DNA from: Candidatus Scalindua rubra | GTDB taxonomy: Bacteria; Planctomycetota; Brocadiia; Brocadiales; Scalinduaceae | Reading direction: 5' to 3' | Length of the DNA stretch: 41,624 nt | NCBI GenBank assembly: GCA_001723765.1 | Contig: MAYW01000024.1 | Coordinates: 1 to 41,624 of the forward strand | Shown here: one piece after another, positions 25,365 through 34,668 of the stretch | How positions within the stretch are numbered: the first letter of the stretch is position 1 | Layout: every line of letters starts with the position of its first letter | The notes under the pieces: generated by a model | Seen by the model: the letters and a program-made list of their open reading frames with translations, nothing else | What the model was told of the DNA's origin: nothing | Database searches by the model: none | Position numbers and translations under genes: made by a program

Positions 25365-26372
25365 TTAGCTATATATTTTGTCCTTTTTCCTCGGTGGTTT
25401 TCCACGTGGATCGTAAGGTCCTAAAAAGCGTATAAACTCTATAAACATTTCTTTGTCAAAACAATTAAGCATCTTTTCCTTCATCTCCACAAGAGCATTG
25501 AATGGTCTTACTGCTTCTGCATACGACCTATTTGTAGTTAATGCATTATATACATCTATTATACGGGCAATCCTGCCACTAGGATGAATTTCATCTTTTT
25601 TAAGCCCATATGGATATCCGGTACCATCAAAGTTCTCATGATGTTGTAACGTTATTATACATTCATCTTTTAAATTCCTCCCGGTTTCTTTTAAGATTGC
25701 TGCACCTAATACAGGATGCGCTTTTATTATTTGAAATTCTTCTTTTGTCAATTTCCCCTTTTTATTAAGAATATCAGTGCTAATTTTAGTCTTGCCAAGA
25801 TCATGCAAAAGTATCCCTGAACACAATTGTTTTAAATCATTCTCTCCTAAACCAATGTTCTTTGCAAATAAAGTCCCTACGGCTGCAACATTCACCGAAT
25901 GAGTATAGGTATAATATTCATGTACTGCTATCTTAAGCAAGTTTTCCGCAGCGTTACCTCCTTTAAGAATGTAATCAACCATGTTGTAAGCAAACGTCTT
26001 AGTCCTTTGGATATTTCCAGTTCTCGGGTCATCAAAGAGATCTTTAACCAGGTTTGTAGCGGCACTATGCACAATTTTTGTCTTCTCATCGGGAGGGATT
26101 TTTGTATCTGATAAGATATCTTGAAAATTATTTTCCAGGTAATCAAAATATGTCTGCTGATCCTCTTTTTTTACAAAAAGGCTTTTGATTTTCTTTGCCA
26201 CCAGTATTTCTTTTTTGGATTCCTCAAAGATTGCATCTCCCCTGCAATATAGTACAAATCGAACCTCAGCCGTCGTCTTCGCAAGTAAATAAATATCACA
26301 ACCAACCACAGTATCCGTTCTTAAACTGCCTGGGTTAATTGGTAAATAATCAGGTGATATTTCGTATTCCAT
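25365..26372 (-). CDS. HD-GYP domain protein, putative c-di-GMP phosphodiesterase
   Basis: A 335-residue protein. The N-terminal 80 residues resemble the DUF3391-type or PilZ-like sensor found in front of HD-GYP domains (DYLPINPGSLRTDT). The HD-GYP domain has H159 in THSVNVA, the HD pair H190-D191 in LLHDLGKTKI, HPVLGA at 219-224, H244-H245-E246 in QHHENFDGTGYPYGL, and RIIDVYNALTTNR. All the metal ligands and the GYP loop are kept, so it should be active in hydrolysing cyclic di-GMP. No receiver domain is fused. It is convergent with DUF763. The start at 26372 fits the sensor domain; the ribosome site is weak. Confidence 0.9.
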   Translation of the reverse strand: MEYEISPDYLPINPGSLRTDTVVGCDIYLLAKTTAEVRFVLYCRGDAIFEESKKEILVAKKIKSLFVKKEDQQTYFDYLENNFQDILSDTKIPPDEKTKIVHSAATNLVKDLFDDPRTGNIQRTKTFAYNMVDYILKGGNAAENLLKIAVHEYYTYTHSVNVAAVGTLFAKNIGLGENDLKQLCSGILLHDLGKTKISTDILNKKGKLTKEEFQIIKAHPVLGAAILKETGRNLKDECIITLQHHENFDGTGYPYGLKKDEIHPSGRIARIIDVYNALTTNRSYAEAVRPFNALVEMKEKMLNCFDKEMFIEFIRFLGPYDPRGKPPRKKDKIYS

Positions 26373-26946
26373 TTTAGATTTTCAGCCAAATTTATTCATA
26401 AATCACGGTATATACCTGCCTATGCCCTTTTGTAAGACTTGAGCGTTCAGGCTGGTAAGGTTGGATCAACACAAAAAAATATTAAATTAATGGATTACTG
26501 GAAGTTAGCTAGAGAAGATTTATAACGCAATATAGATGCCAAAAAACCCTTTAACCTGTTTGGCAATCATTATTCCATAATAATATCACGTTGAAACAAT
26601 GAATCTAGCTTGCTCTGTCAAGGGCTATCTAGCTAGAGCTATTACACAAATATTGATAGAAGGAATGTCTCGAAGTGGGTATTTACCGAAACTTTTATCA
26701 CAAACTTAACCCATGTACAAGAAAAAAGTATCCTTTTGGAGGTATAATATACACGATATAAATCCAACTATTTTTTTAGACAGGATTAAAATCGGAATTA
26801 CCTTGACATTATTTAAGTGCTAAAATAAGATAATTTTTTATAAAAAATTTGTATTTGCTCTAAAGAAATCACACCCATCCATTATGGAGATATATTATCT
26901 GCAGAAGAAATGAAAAAATTAAATAGAATTTCTGTAATCAAAGAAT
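26373..26946. other. Spacer before the AsmA-like gene, largely empty
   Basis: No gene is convincing in these 574 bases. A short piece of the ACAGGATT repeat is at about 26779. Near the end, a frame without a start codon (26844-26963) reads HYGDILSAEEMKKLNRIS and terminates just inside the AsmA gene. Its first ATG is at 26910, giving 17 residues. It may be a relic or a leader peptide, but there is no ribosome site. Confidence 0.3.
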
Positions 26947-29931
26947 ATGCCAGAAGAAAATAACAAAACCGAAACATTAAAAATACACAAAAGAAGATGG
27001 CCGTTGATAGTTGGTATATCCATCGGCGGTGTAATCGGCGCTCTCGCCATAATAGTGTCATTAATCCCCACCATTGTCTCCTCCGACATGGTAAAAAACA
27101 AAATCATAAATAATCTAGAAGCAAGCTTAGGCCGTAAAGTACAGATCGATGATATAAATATGAGCTGGTCAAGCGGCCTTGACATAAAAAATATTCATAT
27201 TAAAGAGAGAGACGATCTTCCAGGAGACACGTTTGTTAAAGTAAACAGGATACTCTGTGATATTGATTTCGTTCCACTCATAAAAAAACAAATTAGAATA
27301 AATGATTTGATAATCGACAATCCCGAGATTGTTTTACAGAAAGGCAAGGAAGGCGTGTTCAGTTATGAAGACATAAGCAAACCTGTAGAACCAATGCCCG
27401 CACCTGAAATAGTTAAAAAACCAGTCCCTGAGGTTGTTGAAAAGCCGGTTGTGAAACCAGAATACACACCCCTGGCTATTCCAGCACTTTTATCTGATAT
27501 CAAAATAAAAGCAAAAGTAAATAACGGAAAATTCGCATTCATCGACCACCAATTGCAAGAAGAAACAGTTATAAAGGATCTAAATACTACATTAAGTATC
27601 GAGTCTCTGGACAAACCAATTGAGCTCAAGAGCGCTTTCGACATCGAAGCAAAAGATGAAATAGAACACGCAGATATCTCCTTAAATATATCATTGGCAA
27701 AAGATGGAGAAATTGATCCCAGAAATGCCAGAGGTATATTTAATATGAAAACTGGTTTTGCTCGGATAGCAGCAGATTTTGATATGACAAGGTTTAGGGG
27801 AGAAGGTGGTACCGGCCTTGACTTCTTCCTGAACGTCGACCTGAAAAAACTCACCAAAAAACTTGCAGGTATGCTGGGTTTACCTAAAGGGATGCAGATT
27901 GAAGGGATTATCTATTCAAAGATTACGGCTGAGGGACAACTTGAAAAGATGATAGGTATAGATGGTAATACAGAAATAACAAACCTAAACATCTCAGGCG
28001 GACCACTTGGGAATAACCCTATACGACAACCAAATATTAGACTGACTCAAAACGCAGATATAGATATAGCCAACGATAAAGTTACAATTCACAAAATTGG
28101 CGTCGAATCAAGCTTTGCAGAAATATTCCTTGCCGGTCTATTTACAGATTTTAAAAATACAAGAAATACAGATTTTAAAATATTCCTGGACTTAGACATT
28201 ACAAAACTAATGAATGAAATTGGTGGACTGTTGCCTGAAGATATTGAGGTTGCAGGAAGGGTACAGTCAAACATAAATCTTAAAGGCCAACAAAACAAAC
28301 TAGAAGTAGATGGCAAAACAGATTTAAGAAACTTATTTGCAAAGATGGGAACTATTGGTCCTATAAAAGAGCCTGAGATTCAAATTTCACATAATGTGAT
28401 ATACAATTTACAAAACAGTAATCTCGAAGTAAAGAATTTCATTATGAATACAAGTTTTGCAAACATAAAGTCTTCTGGTATTTTAAATAAAAACAAAGAA
28501 ATCGAATTAAACATGCTTTTGGAAAGTGATATTGGAACACTCACACATAATCTCCAAAGTATTGTATCACTGCCTCAAGGATTAAGTGTTAGTGGAAAAG
28601 TTGCTGCAGAGATTAACGCAAATGGCACTATCGAAAAAGAATTAAATCTAGCCGGAACAACTATTTTATACGGCATAAATGCAACTGGAGGACCTCTTAA
28701 AAATAACAGGATATCGAATCTCGACCTTAAACTCATACATACACTGGGTTATAAAATTACGGAAGATTCTGTGAATATAGAGCAATTGGATGTGGTATCA
28801 GATTTCCTGGATATGAGCTCAAAAGGAGAGATAACAAATCTAAGCAAGGAACAGAATATTGACTACGCTCTTTCTCTAAATATGGACTTGGATAAGATGA
28901 CGGCTCAATTTGCCGGGATGTTTCCAGTGGACATAAACATGATAGGAAAAGGTATGGTTGATTTAGGCATAAACGGAAAGCTATTAACACAAGAAAATGA
29001 AAATTTGTATGAAAACATGAATCTCAATGGAAGTGTATCTATAAATAAAATCAAATATGATGCATATGAAATAACAGATTTTAAATCTAAGCTATACCTG
29101 AATGATGGTTTTTTCACAACAAAAGATTTCGCTTTTAAATTAAATGAGGGTCCGGGAACCGTATCAGCAAGCGCAAACCTTAAAGAGGAAAAGCCCGCTT
29201 TAGATTTTGACATGAAATTATCAGATGTACGTATTAATCAAAACATGGATTTGCTTGCATATATAATCCCAATCCTTTCAGCGCCAGAGGGCAAGATATC
29301 AGGCAAACTAAGTATGATGTTCAACGCAAAGGGCAATGGGCTGAACTGGCAGGATGATTTGAGTAAGAGTCTTAATGGTCTGGGAGAAATTGATATTAAA
29401 GATGGGCACATAAAAGGAGGTAAGTTAACATCCAAAATCTTCAAGACTTTTGGCAAGAAAGGAGAATACAAATTTGACAATATCACTACCAAGTTTATAA
29501 TTGATGATAGTAAAATCTCTAACGATGATATTAGCGTCAACGGCAAGGATTTTAACATTGGTCTGTCAGGGTGGACTTCATTTGATGGACGATTAGAATA
29601 TTCCGTAGAAGCTGAGGCATTGAGCAAATATATTGGTGGCGATGCTGGGAGAATACTAGGAAGTATGGGCAAGGGCTCAAAACTACCAATAGTAGTCACG
29701 GGGACAATAAACAAACCAAAACTGGCATTTAAATGGCCAAAACCTCAAGAGATCGGTAGTCTCCTGCAAGGAATACTAGGAGATTCCAAGGACTCAAAAC
29801 AGCGAACTGAAGGCACAAGAGAACCAACACAGGCAGAGACCAAAGAAATACCAAAAGAAACACAGCCGAAGAAAAAGAAGAAGAAAATAGGAGATGCTGT
29901 AGAAAAACTCTTTAAAGATTTATTTAAGTAA
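26947..29931 (+). CDS. AsmA-like large membrane-anchored protein
   Basis: A 994-residue protein with one N-terminal transmembrane segment (about 19-41, RWPLIVGISIGGVIGALAII) after a short basic cytosolic end, so type II in the inner membrane with the rest in the periplasm. SSGLDIKNIHIKE near residue 78 and the closing GHIKGGKLTSKIFKTFG...SGWTSFDGRLEYSVE region are AsmA/TamB-superfamily hallmarks. A proline-valine linker sits at about 148-175. The long middle contains recurring 100-residue segments (a SNFAxxFLAG-like pattern) that suggest a repeated beta bridge able to carry lipids between membranes. A lysine run (KKKKKK) precedes the amphipathic C-terminal helix. A palindromic element covers its stop codon. 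Lipid transfer is inferred from the family. Confidence 0.82.
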   Translation: MPEENNKTETLKIHKRRWPLIVGISIGGVIGALAIIVSLIPTIVSSDMVKNKIINNLEASLGRKVQIDDINMSWSSGLDIKNIHIKERDDLPGDTFVKVNRILCDIDFVPLIKKQIRINDLIIDNPEIVLQKGKEGVFSYEDISKPVEPMPAPEIVKKPVPEVVEKPVVKPEYTPLAIPALLSDIKIKAKVNNGKFAFIDHQLQEETVIKDLNTTLSIESLDKPIELKSAFDIEAKDEIEHADISLNISLAKDGEIDPRNARGIFNMKTGFARIAADFDMTRFRGEGGTGLDFFLNVDLKKLTKKLAGMLGLPKGMQIEGIIYSKITAEGQLEKMIGIDGNTEITNLNISGGPLGNNPIRQPNIRLTQNADIDIANDKVTIHKIGVESSFAEIFLAGLFTDFKNTRNTDFKIFLDLDITKLMNEIGGLLPEDIEVAGRVQSNINLKGQQNKLEVDGKTDLRNLFAKMGTIGPIKEPEIQISHNVIYNLQNSNLEVKNFIMNTSFANIKSSGILNKNKEIELNMLLESDIGTLTHNLQSIVSLPQGLSVSGKVAAEINANGTIEKELNLAGTTILYGINATGGPLKNNRISNLDLKLIHTLGYKITEDSVNIEQLDVVSDFLDMSSKGEITNLSKEQNIDYALSLNMDLDKMTAQFAGMFPVDINMIGKGMVDLGINGKLLTQENENLYENMNLNGSVSINKIKYDAYEITDFKSKLYLNDGFFTTKDFAFKLNEGPGTVSASANLKEEKPALDFDMKLSDVRINQNMDLLAYIIPILSAPEGKISGKLSMMFNAKGNGLNWQDDLSKSLNGLGEIDIKDGHIKGGKLTSKIFKTFGKKGEYKFDNITTKFIIDDSKISNDDISVNGKDFNIGLSGWTSFDGRLEYSVEAEALSKYIGGDAGRILGSMGKGSKLPIVVTGTINKPKLAFKWPKPQEIGSLLQGILGDSKDSKQRTEGTREPTQAETKEIPKETQPKKKKKKIGDAVEKLFKDLFK

Positions 29932-30016
29932 AGAAATCGCAGTGGCGAAGCCATGAATCGGGCGAAAAGCAACCCCTTATGGGGGTGGATAGTCCGATTC
30001 AAGCGATTTCTTTACT
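29927..30016. repeat. 90-base structured element over the AsmA stop
   Basis: AGTAAAGAAATCGC (29927-29940) and GCGATTTCTTTACT (30003-30016) are perfect 14-base inverted repeats. The interior folds further: GGC-GAA-GCC, then GAATCGG...CCGATTC around a CCCC-TTAT-GGGG hairpin. The AsmA stop (29929-29931) lies in the left arm. The nested folding could make a terminator or small structured RNA, but a repeat is more likely. Confidence 0.6.
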
Positions 30017-30135
30017 GAGACACCGGTTATTGATTATGTTTCTATTGGATAGTATAATCAGTCACGACCAATAACATACATTAAATCATTAATCTTGGAA
30101 TTTCTATAAACTTTAATATTGTGGGGGTGTTATAA

Positions 30136-31482
30136 ATGCAGAAAGATATAAAAGAAATAATATATGAGTCGTTTTCAAAACTTAAGAGGCCAATTGATAT
30201 ACATGTTTTAGATTCTACATTGAGTATAGTAGAGGGAGCTTGTTATAAAGAACACGACCCATTTTTTAGATTGGGTTCTTGCTGCACAAAAATACGAGAA
30301 TCTTTACAAAGCCTGAATGGTCGGCTTTTTACGGATTGGGCATCGAATAGATTAAATGAACCCATAGACCTGACTCCATATATTGAGAAACTGACATATG
30401 CAGTTGACGAAATAAGAAAAAAAAGCCGTAACGAAACTCCTCGAAAAATTATGGATGACTTTGGAAGGCTTTTTACCATGGCTTCAGATATAAAAGAAAT
30501 TATTTCTAGCGCTCATCCTCTAAGGGAAAGCTTTGTCAATGCAATAAAAGAAGGTAGGCCTGATTTAAGCAAATATTCAGAATTACAACACTCAATGAAG
30601 ATTATTTTTAAAGAAAATGATAAAATATTTCACTGGAATCCATGGATATTGCCTACAGAGTGTGGTTGGATAATGCCACAGATTGCAAAATGTATTGTAA
30701 AATCAATAGATGAAGGTTACTATAAAATAGGATTTGGAGATTTTGATACTGTCCTCGTCGTTTCAGCTACAGCATTGCCGTTTGTAGTATTCTTTATGGA
30801 TGAGCTGCATAAAAAAGGGCAAACAAAAAGTTTGATAGAGGTGGATAATGTAACCCTTGAAAACGTAAATCCCTTTCCACAAACTACTGAGAGGATACTT
30901 GTCCTGGATGAGGCTATCCAAACAGGAAATCATCTCCAAAGAGTTAAAAATAAGATTGAAACTGAGTGGAAGAAAACCTTTTCAGGTGCAATATCTTTAA
31001 TTTATAATGATATGGTCCCTCCTGAATTGGATGTTAGATATGATCTTATTAATGATTTAATAGAAAAAGATAAGCTAATTTATCTCTTTAAGATTTCTAC
31101 ACTTTATTTACTTTACAAAATCAGAGAGATTAAAGATAAAGAAGAGATTCTTACACTTTTATGGGGAAAACAAGGGCCATTAAAAATCACAGACATGATT
31201 ATGATTAAAGAACGGTATGGAGATGAGATTCTTGAAAAACCAAATTGTGTAGGTGTTGGTGTGGGATACAAGGAAATTAATAATGAATCAACGAACATAT
31301 TATGTTTGCGAATTTATGTTAAAGAAAAATTACCCAAAACTGAATTGGAAAAGAAAGGATTTCCTTCTTTTCCCAGGGTATATGAGGGAAAATATGGTGA
31401 AATGGCTTTGACAGACATAATTGAAGAGAAAGAACCCAGGATAATAGATAATGCAGAAAAGATAAGGGAGGAAAAACCATGA
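30136..31482 (+). CDS. PRTase-like protein with a C-terminal protease-associated domain
   Basis: A 448-residue protein not matched to a named family. Residues 1-170 are mostly helical with no known motif. Residues about 170-295 look like a type I phosphoribosyltransferase fold: TVLVVSATALPFVVFF is the core strand-helix, and ILVLDEAIQTGNHL (254-267) is the PRPP-loop equivalent of the usual DDVxTTG. Residues about 370-430 (NCVGVGVGYKEI, IYVKEKLPKTEL, TDIIE) match the short GVGVGY domain that usually precedes NAL1/trypsin-like proteases. GGGGGTG precedes the ATG. The stop overlaps the protease start (ATGA). It may sense a nucleotide or phosphoribosyl compound and control the protease; this is inference. 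The E259 in place of the second acid may weaken catalysis. Confidence 0.6.
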   Translation: MQKDIKEIIYESFSKLKRPIDIHVLDSTLSIVEGACYKEHDPFFRLGSCCTKIRESLQSLNGRLFTDWASNRLNEPIDLTPYIEKLTYAVDEIRKKSRNETPRKIMDDFGRLFTMASDIKEIISSAHPLRESFVNAIKEGRPDLSKYSELQHSMKIIFKENDKIFHWNPWILPTECGWIMPQIAKCIVKSIDEGYYKIGFGDFDTVLVVSATALPFVVFFMDELHKKGQTKSLIEVDNVTLENVNPFPQTTERILVLDEAIQTGNHLQRVKNKIETEWKKTFSGAISLIYNDMVPPELDVRYDLINDLIEKDKLIYLFKISTLYLLYKIREIKDKEEILTLLWGKQGPLKITDMIMIKERYGDEILEKPNCVGVGVGYKEINNESTNILCLRIYVKEKLPKTELEKKGFPSFPRVYEGKYGEMALTDIIEEKEPRIIDNAEKIREEKP

Positions 31483-32231
31483 TCCCAGTAAGTGGAGGTT
31501 GCAGGTGTAGTATCATAATAAATGATATACTGCGTAAAGGAACTATAGGAATGATTATTAATGACCTGGATGATTTAAAAGGAATTTTTGCAATAACAGC
31601 AGGCCATTTGGTTCCCTATTGTCCAAATTGTAATTGCAACCCCGAGTTTATGAGAGAAAATATTCCTTTTTTTCATCATCATCATAAGTCCCACCCTTAT
31701 TGCAAGTTAATTGGTAATATTGATATAAACAGACACGGAAATTATTATTTTAGTCCTTTTGAAGGTCATGAGTATGATTTTGTTGTAGTAACCTTGTCAC
31801 ATGCAGAGTTATCAAATATTAGAATACAGATTGGTATTCATAAAATTAATGGCAATTTTGACTACCTCACACATAATCAGTTGAATGAAAACAACTTACG
31901 CAAAATCCTTGATAGCAAACATTCTTTTTATATTGCAGAAGGTGATAAACTTTTCCAAATTAGTCAAATAAATGACATTTCAAAAGATATCAAAGAGGAA
32001 ACAACATGTTTGAGATGCAACTATGCTTTTACTTATAAATTAAAAAATGATATACGATTTATAATTACATATCTAGATGAAATAATAATAAAAGAAAGCC
32101 ATTCAGGTGCGCCAATCATTTGGAGAGATGGAGATGCTTTTAAGGTGATTGGGATTATATCGGGCTGTTCAAAGAATGGTTATGTGGGTCTTGCAAGTTT
32201 CTTACCAGATATTTTGCGCTCTGGAAGATGA
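31479..32231 (+). CDS. Trypsin-like serine protease (NAL1-like)
   Basis: A 250-residue protein with the pattern of a trypsin-fold protease: GTIGMIINDLDD, then AITAGHL with the catalytic H43; EYDFVVVTL with D100; and ESHSGAPIIW with the nucleophile S209 in the SGAP-type oxyanion motif, followed by IGIISGCS. Cysteine-rich pieces (GCRC, CPNCNCNP, and TTCLRCNY) and HHHH at 66-69 suggest a bound metal. No signal peptide is seen, so it is cytoplasmic. GGGAGG lies eight bases before the ATG, which overlaps the stop of the PRTase-like gene. Such proteases are often effector parts of prokaryotic conflict systems; here the likely controller is the upstream protein. The substrate is unknown. Confidence 0.7.
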   Translation: MIPVSGGCRCSIIINDILRKGTIGMIINDLDDLKGIFAITAGHLVPYCPNCNCNPEFMRENIPFFHHHHKSHPYCKLIGNIDINRHGNYYFSPFEGHEYDFVVVTLSHAELSNIRIQIGIHKINGNFDYLTHNQLNENNLRKILDSKHSFYIAEGDKLFQISQINDISKDIKEETTCLRCNYAFTYKLKNDIRFIITYLDEIIIKESHSGAPIIWRDGDAFKVIGIISGCSKNGYVGLASFLPDILRSGR

Positions 32232-32428
32232 ACTGTTCAATTCAATTGTAGAGTTAAACTAGTGATTGAAAGGAGTTAATTTAACGTCTCAGAAATTTTA
32301 TAACATATAGAATTATATGCGTTACACATTAAATACTTTATGTAATTGTCCTCACATTTTCTATATATATATATTTTGTTTTGCGCAGCAAACAAACATA
32401 AATTAGCCACTGAAAGAGTTAATTTATA

Positions 32429-32965
32429 ATGAACTGGCTCGATCTCACCTTGATAGCGGTTATGGCTATCGGAACTATCTTCGGAATAATGACAGGTCCG
32501 CTCTGGCAAATTTATCGAATCTTGTCAGTTGCGTTATCCGTTGCAGCTGCCTTTTTACTTCACAAACTACTAAGCAATATCTTATATGGTATATCCAGTG
32601 CTAAAGTTTCTAATATATTAGGATATGCAATAACTTTCGGTGTTATCTTAATCATAACATATGCAATAGGCAATCTATTCAGAGCCTTTCTCACAAAAAG
32701 GAAATTTGGAATAAGCGGAAGAATTATTGGAGGCGGTATCTCGTTTATAAAGACTGCATTAACATGTTGTATAATTATATCAGGAGTGTCGTTCTTGGGA
32801 AACAATCAAACAGGGAAAACAATTAGTAATTCCCTAATCGCACATAATCTCGATAAAGGTTCAAAGGTGGTTATTTCCAAGTTTCCCCAAAATGTTAAAG
32901 GGGTGTCAATAGTTGAAAAGAAAGTTAATGTTAAAAAAGTAAAATCAATTACTAAGGGAGAGTAA
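32429..32965 (+). CDS. cvpA: CvpA family membrane protein
   Basis: A 178-residue protein with about four transmembrane helices: LDLTLIAVMAIGTIFGIMTG, LSVALSVAAAFLLHKLL, ILGYAITFGVILIITYAIGN, and FIKTALTCCIIISGVSFLG. This is the CvpA/colicin V production fold; the MNWLDLTLIAV opening is characteristic. CvpA supports envelope integrity in the inner membrane; its exact action is unsettled. It lies three bases before recA, so it is probably in the same transcript, which is unusual but not unique. The C-terminal lysine-rich tail is cytosolic. There is a weak GAAAGAG ribosome site well upstream of the ATG. An A/T-rich and palindromic spacer (32232-32428) precedes it; no clear LexA box was seen there. 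Confidence 0.85.
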   Translation: MNWLDLTLIAVMAIGTIFGIMTGPLWQIYRILSVALSVAAAFLLHKLLSNILYGISSAKVSNILGYAITFGVILIITYAIGNLFRAFLTKRKFGISGRIIGGGISFIKTALTCCIIISGVSFLGNNQTGKTISNSLIAHNLDKGSKVVISKFPQNVKGVSIVEKKVNVKKVKSITKGE

Positions 32966-32968
32966 TCA

Positions 32969-33991
32969 ATGGCAAAATTACAGAAACCAGAAAGTCCCGA
33001 AAAGGAAAAATCCGATACGGGAAAAAAGAATCAAGCTCTGGATCGAGCGGTATCACAGATTGAAAGACAATATGGTAAAGGTACAATAATGCGTCTTGGA
33101 ACAGATGTAAAAGTTGATGTGCCGGTAATATCAACTGGTTCGCTTTCTCTTGATATTGCTCTCGGTGTAGGTGGAGTGCCGCGTGGAAGGGTAGTGGAAA
33201 TATTCGGGCCTGAAGCTTCGGGAAAGACTACTCTGACACTTCATATCGTTGCCAATGCACAAAAAAACGGAGGTACTGCTGCCTTTATTGACGTTGAACA
33301 TGCCCTTGACCCTGATTATGCAAAGAGGCTAGGTGTAGACCTTGATAACTTATTGGTAAATCAACCCGATACAGGAGAACAGGCGCTGGAAATAGCCGAA
33401 CTCTTGACGAGAAGTAATGCAATTGACGTAATTGTCGTAGACTCCGTCGCAGCCCTAGTGCCAAGAACTGAACTCGAGGGAGAGATGGGTGACTCACATG
33501 TTGCACTGCAAGCCAGATTAATGTCGCAAGCGCTCAGAAAACTCACATCTGTTATTTCAAAATCAAAGACATGTCTCATATTTATCAATCAGATCCGTGA
33601 AAAAATAGGAGTGATGTTTGGTAATCCAGAGACAACACCTGGCGGGAGAGCATTAAAATTCTATTCCTCTGTCAGGATTGACATCCGTAGAATTGGCAGT
33701 ATCAAGGATTGTGACCGTGTTATTGGAAACCGGGTAAGAGCTAATGTTGCAAAAAATAAAGTCTCTCCACCATTCAGGAAGGCAGAATTTGACATAATGT
33801 TCAATCAAGGCATATCCCGGTCTGGTGATATTATTGACCTTGGCGTTGAAAAACAAGTAATAGAAAAAAGTGGAACATGGTTCTCCTATGGAAACATACG
33901 ACTGGGACAAGGAAGAGAAAATGCCAAAAAATTTATTGATCAAAAACCAGAGTTACTTCAAGAAATTGAGCAGGTAATAACTAAAAAATAG
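32969..33991 (+). CDS. recA: Recombinase RecA
   Basis: A complete 340-residue RecA. The Walker A is GPEASGKTT (about 80-88), Walker B is [12 protein letters not shown], loop L1 and L2 regions include [21 protein letters not shown] and [22 protein letters not shown] (residues shown in parts), and [17 protein letters not shown] is present near the C-terminus. RecA forms filaments on single-stranded DNA for homologous recombination and triggers LexA cleavage. AGGGAG stands eight bases before the ATG. Upstream cvpA is three bases away. The N-terminus has an extra 20-residue lysine/glutamate-rich stretch before the usual [16 protein letters not shown]. No SOS operator is visible in the preceding spacer. 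Confidence 0.97.
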   Translation: MAKLQKPESPEKEKSDTGKKNQALDRAVSQIERQYGKGTIMRLGTDVKVDVPVISTGSLSLDIALGVGGVPRGRVVEIFGPEASGKTTLTLHIVANAQKNGGTAAFIDVEHALDPDYAKRLGVDLDNLLVNQPDTGEQALEIAELLTRSNAIDVIVVDSVAALVPRTELEGEMGDSHVALQARLMSQALRKLTSVISKSKTCLIFINQIREKIGVMFGNPETTPGGRALKFYSSVRIDIRRIGSIKDCDRVIGNRVRANVAKNKVSPPFRKAEFDIMFNQGISRSGDIIDLGVEKQVIEKSGTWFSYGNIRLGQGRENAKKFIDQKPELLQEIEQVITKK

Positions 33992-34668
33992 CCACAACAA
34001 CATGAAACTCATTGACTCATTGAATTAAATGCAGTAAAATATTTGTTTTAGCCACAAAGGCACGAATACGCAAAAGTGATGGTTAGTAGGTCTGTAAACC
34101 TTTATTATCTTGATAGTATAGGAATTTCCATTTTAAGTCTTTTGGGGTTAAGGTCTTAGCCTTAATAGATATTCCCTCCCTTTCGGGAGGAATCCAGTAC
34201 TGGAATCCTTGCGAGAGCAAGGTTCTGTATTTCGGGAGTCCCTCCCGAAATAAATCATATGGATGAAACAGAAGGACTAGCATCGGGAGAGACTCCCGAT
34301 GCACAGAAATTTCAAATTACAATGTCCGAATGACCAAGCTGAGATTGGTTCTATCGAGCTAAGCTCGATGACCAAAACCAGACTTCGGCGAGCTCAGTCG
34401 AGCCGTTTGTTTGAAATTTTGTGTTTGTTTATTGGATTTTGCCCGCCCCGTGGGATAGAAACCTATATATTTAATACTTGCTCATTTCAAAAGTTAAATT
34501 GAGTTTGTTCTTTACTGTCTGGACTAGTATTATTTATCCAACGGGGTAAATTATTTGGAATTTGTTATTTGGTGCTTATCAGACAAAACTCAACAAATGA
34601 GTATTTTGCCAAAATTGGTTAAAACTTTTTTACTAAGATACTAAAGAAACTATATATGAGGTGATAAG
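33992..34668. repeat. Spacer with a seven-hairpin palindrome array
   Basis: This 677-base gap contains at least seven stem-loops in about 230 bases: CCTCCC/GGGAGG (34175-34190), TCCAGTACTGGA (34193-34204), CCTTGC/GCAAGG (34207-34222), ATTTCGGGAG/CTCCCGAAAT (34229-34251), GCATCGGGAG/CTCCCGATGC (34280-34302), ATCGAGC/GCTCGAT (34353-34369) and CGGC/GCCG (34386-34404, of the TTCGACTGAGCTC family). No gene is credible; the frames across it are repeat-made. The ahbC promoter is probably in the AT-rich last 150 bases. Confidence 0.65.

Noticed and set aside
26910-26963. 17-residue leader peptide before the AsmA-like gene
   Set aside because: The frame has no ribosome site and overlaps the AsmA start. 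The protein-like text upstream lacks a start codon, so it is noted only as a possible relic.
32232-32428. LexA/SOS box before cvpA-recA
   Set aside because: GAACTGTTC near 32229 lacks the spacing of a known LexA box, and no other candidate was visible.
34083-34502. Short frames on both strands between recA and ahbC
   Set aside because: They are built from hairpin repeats and have no protein-like composition.
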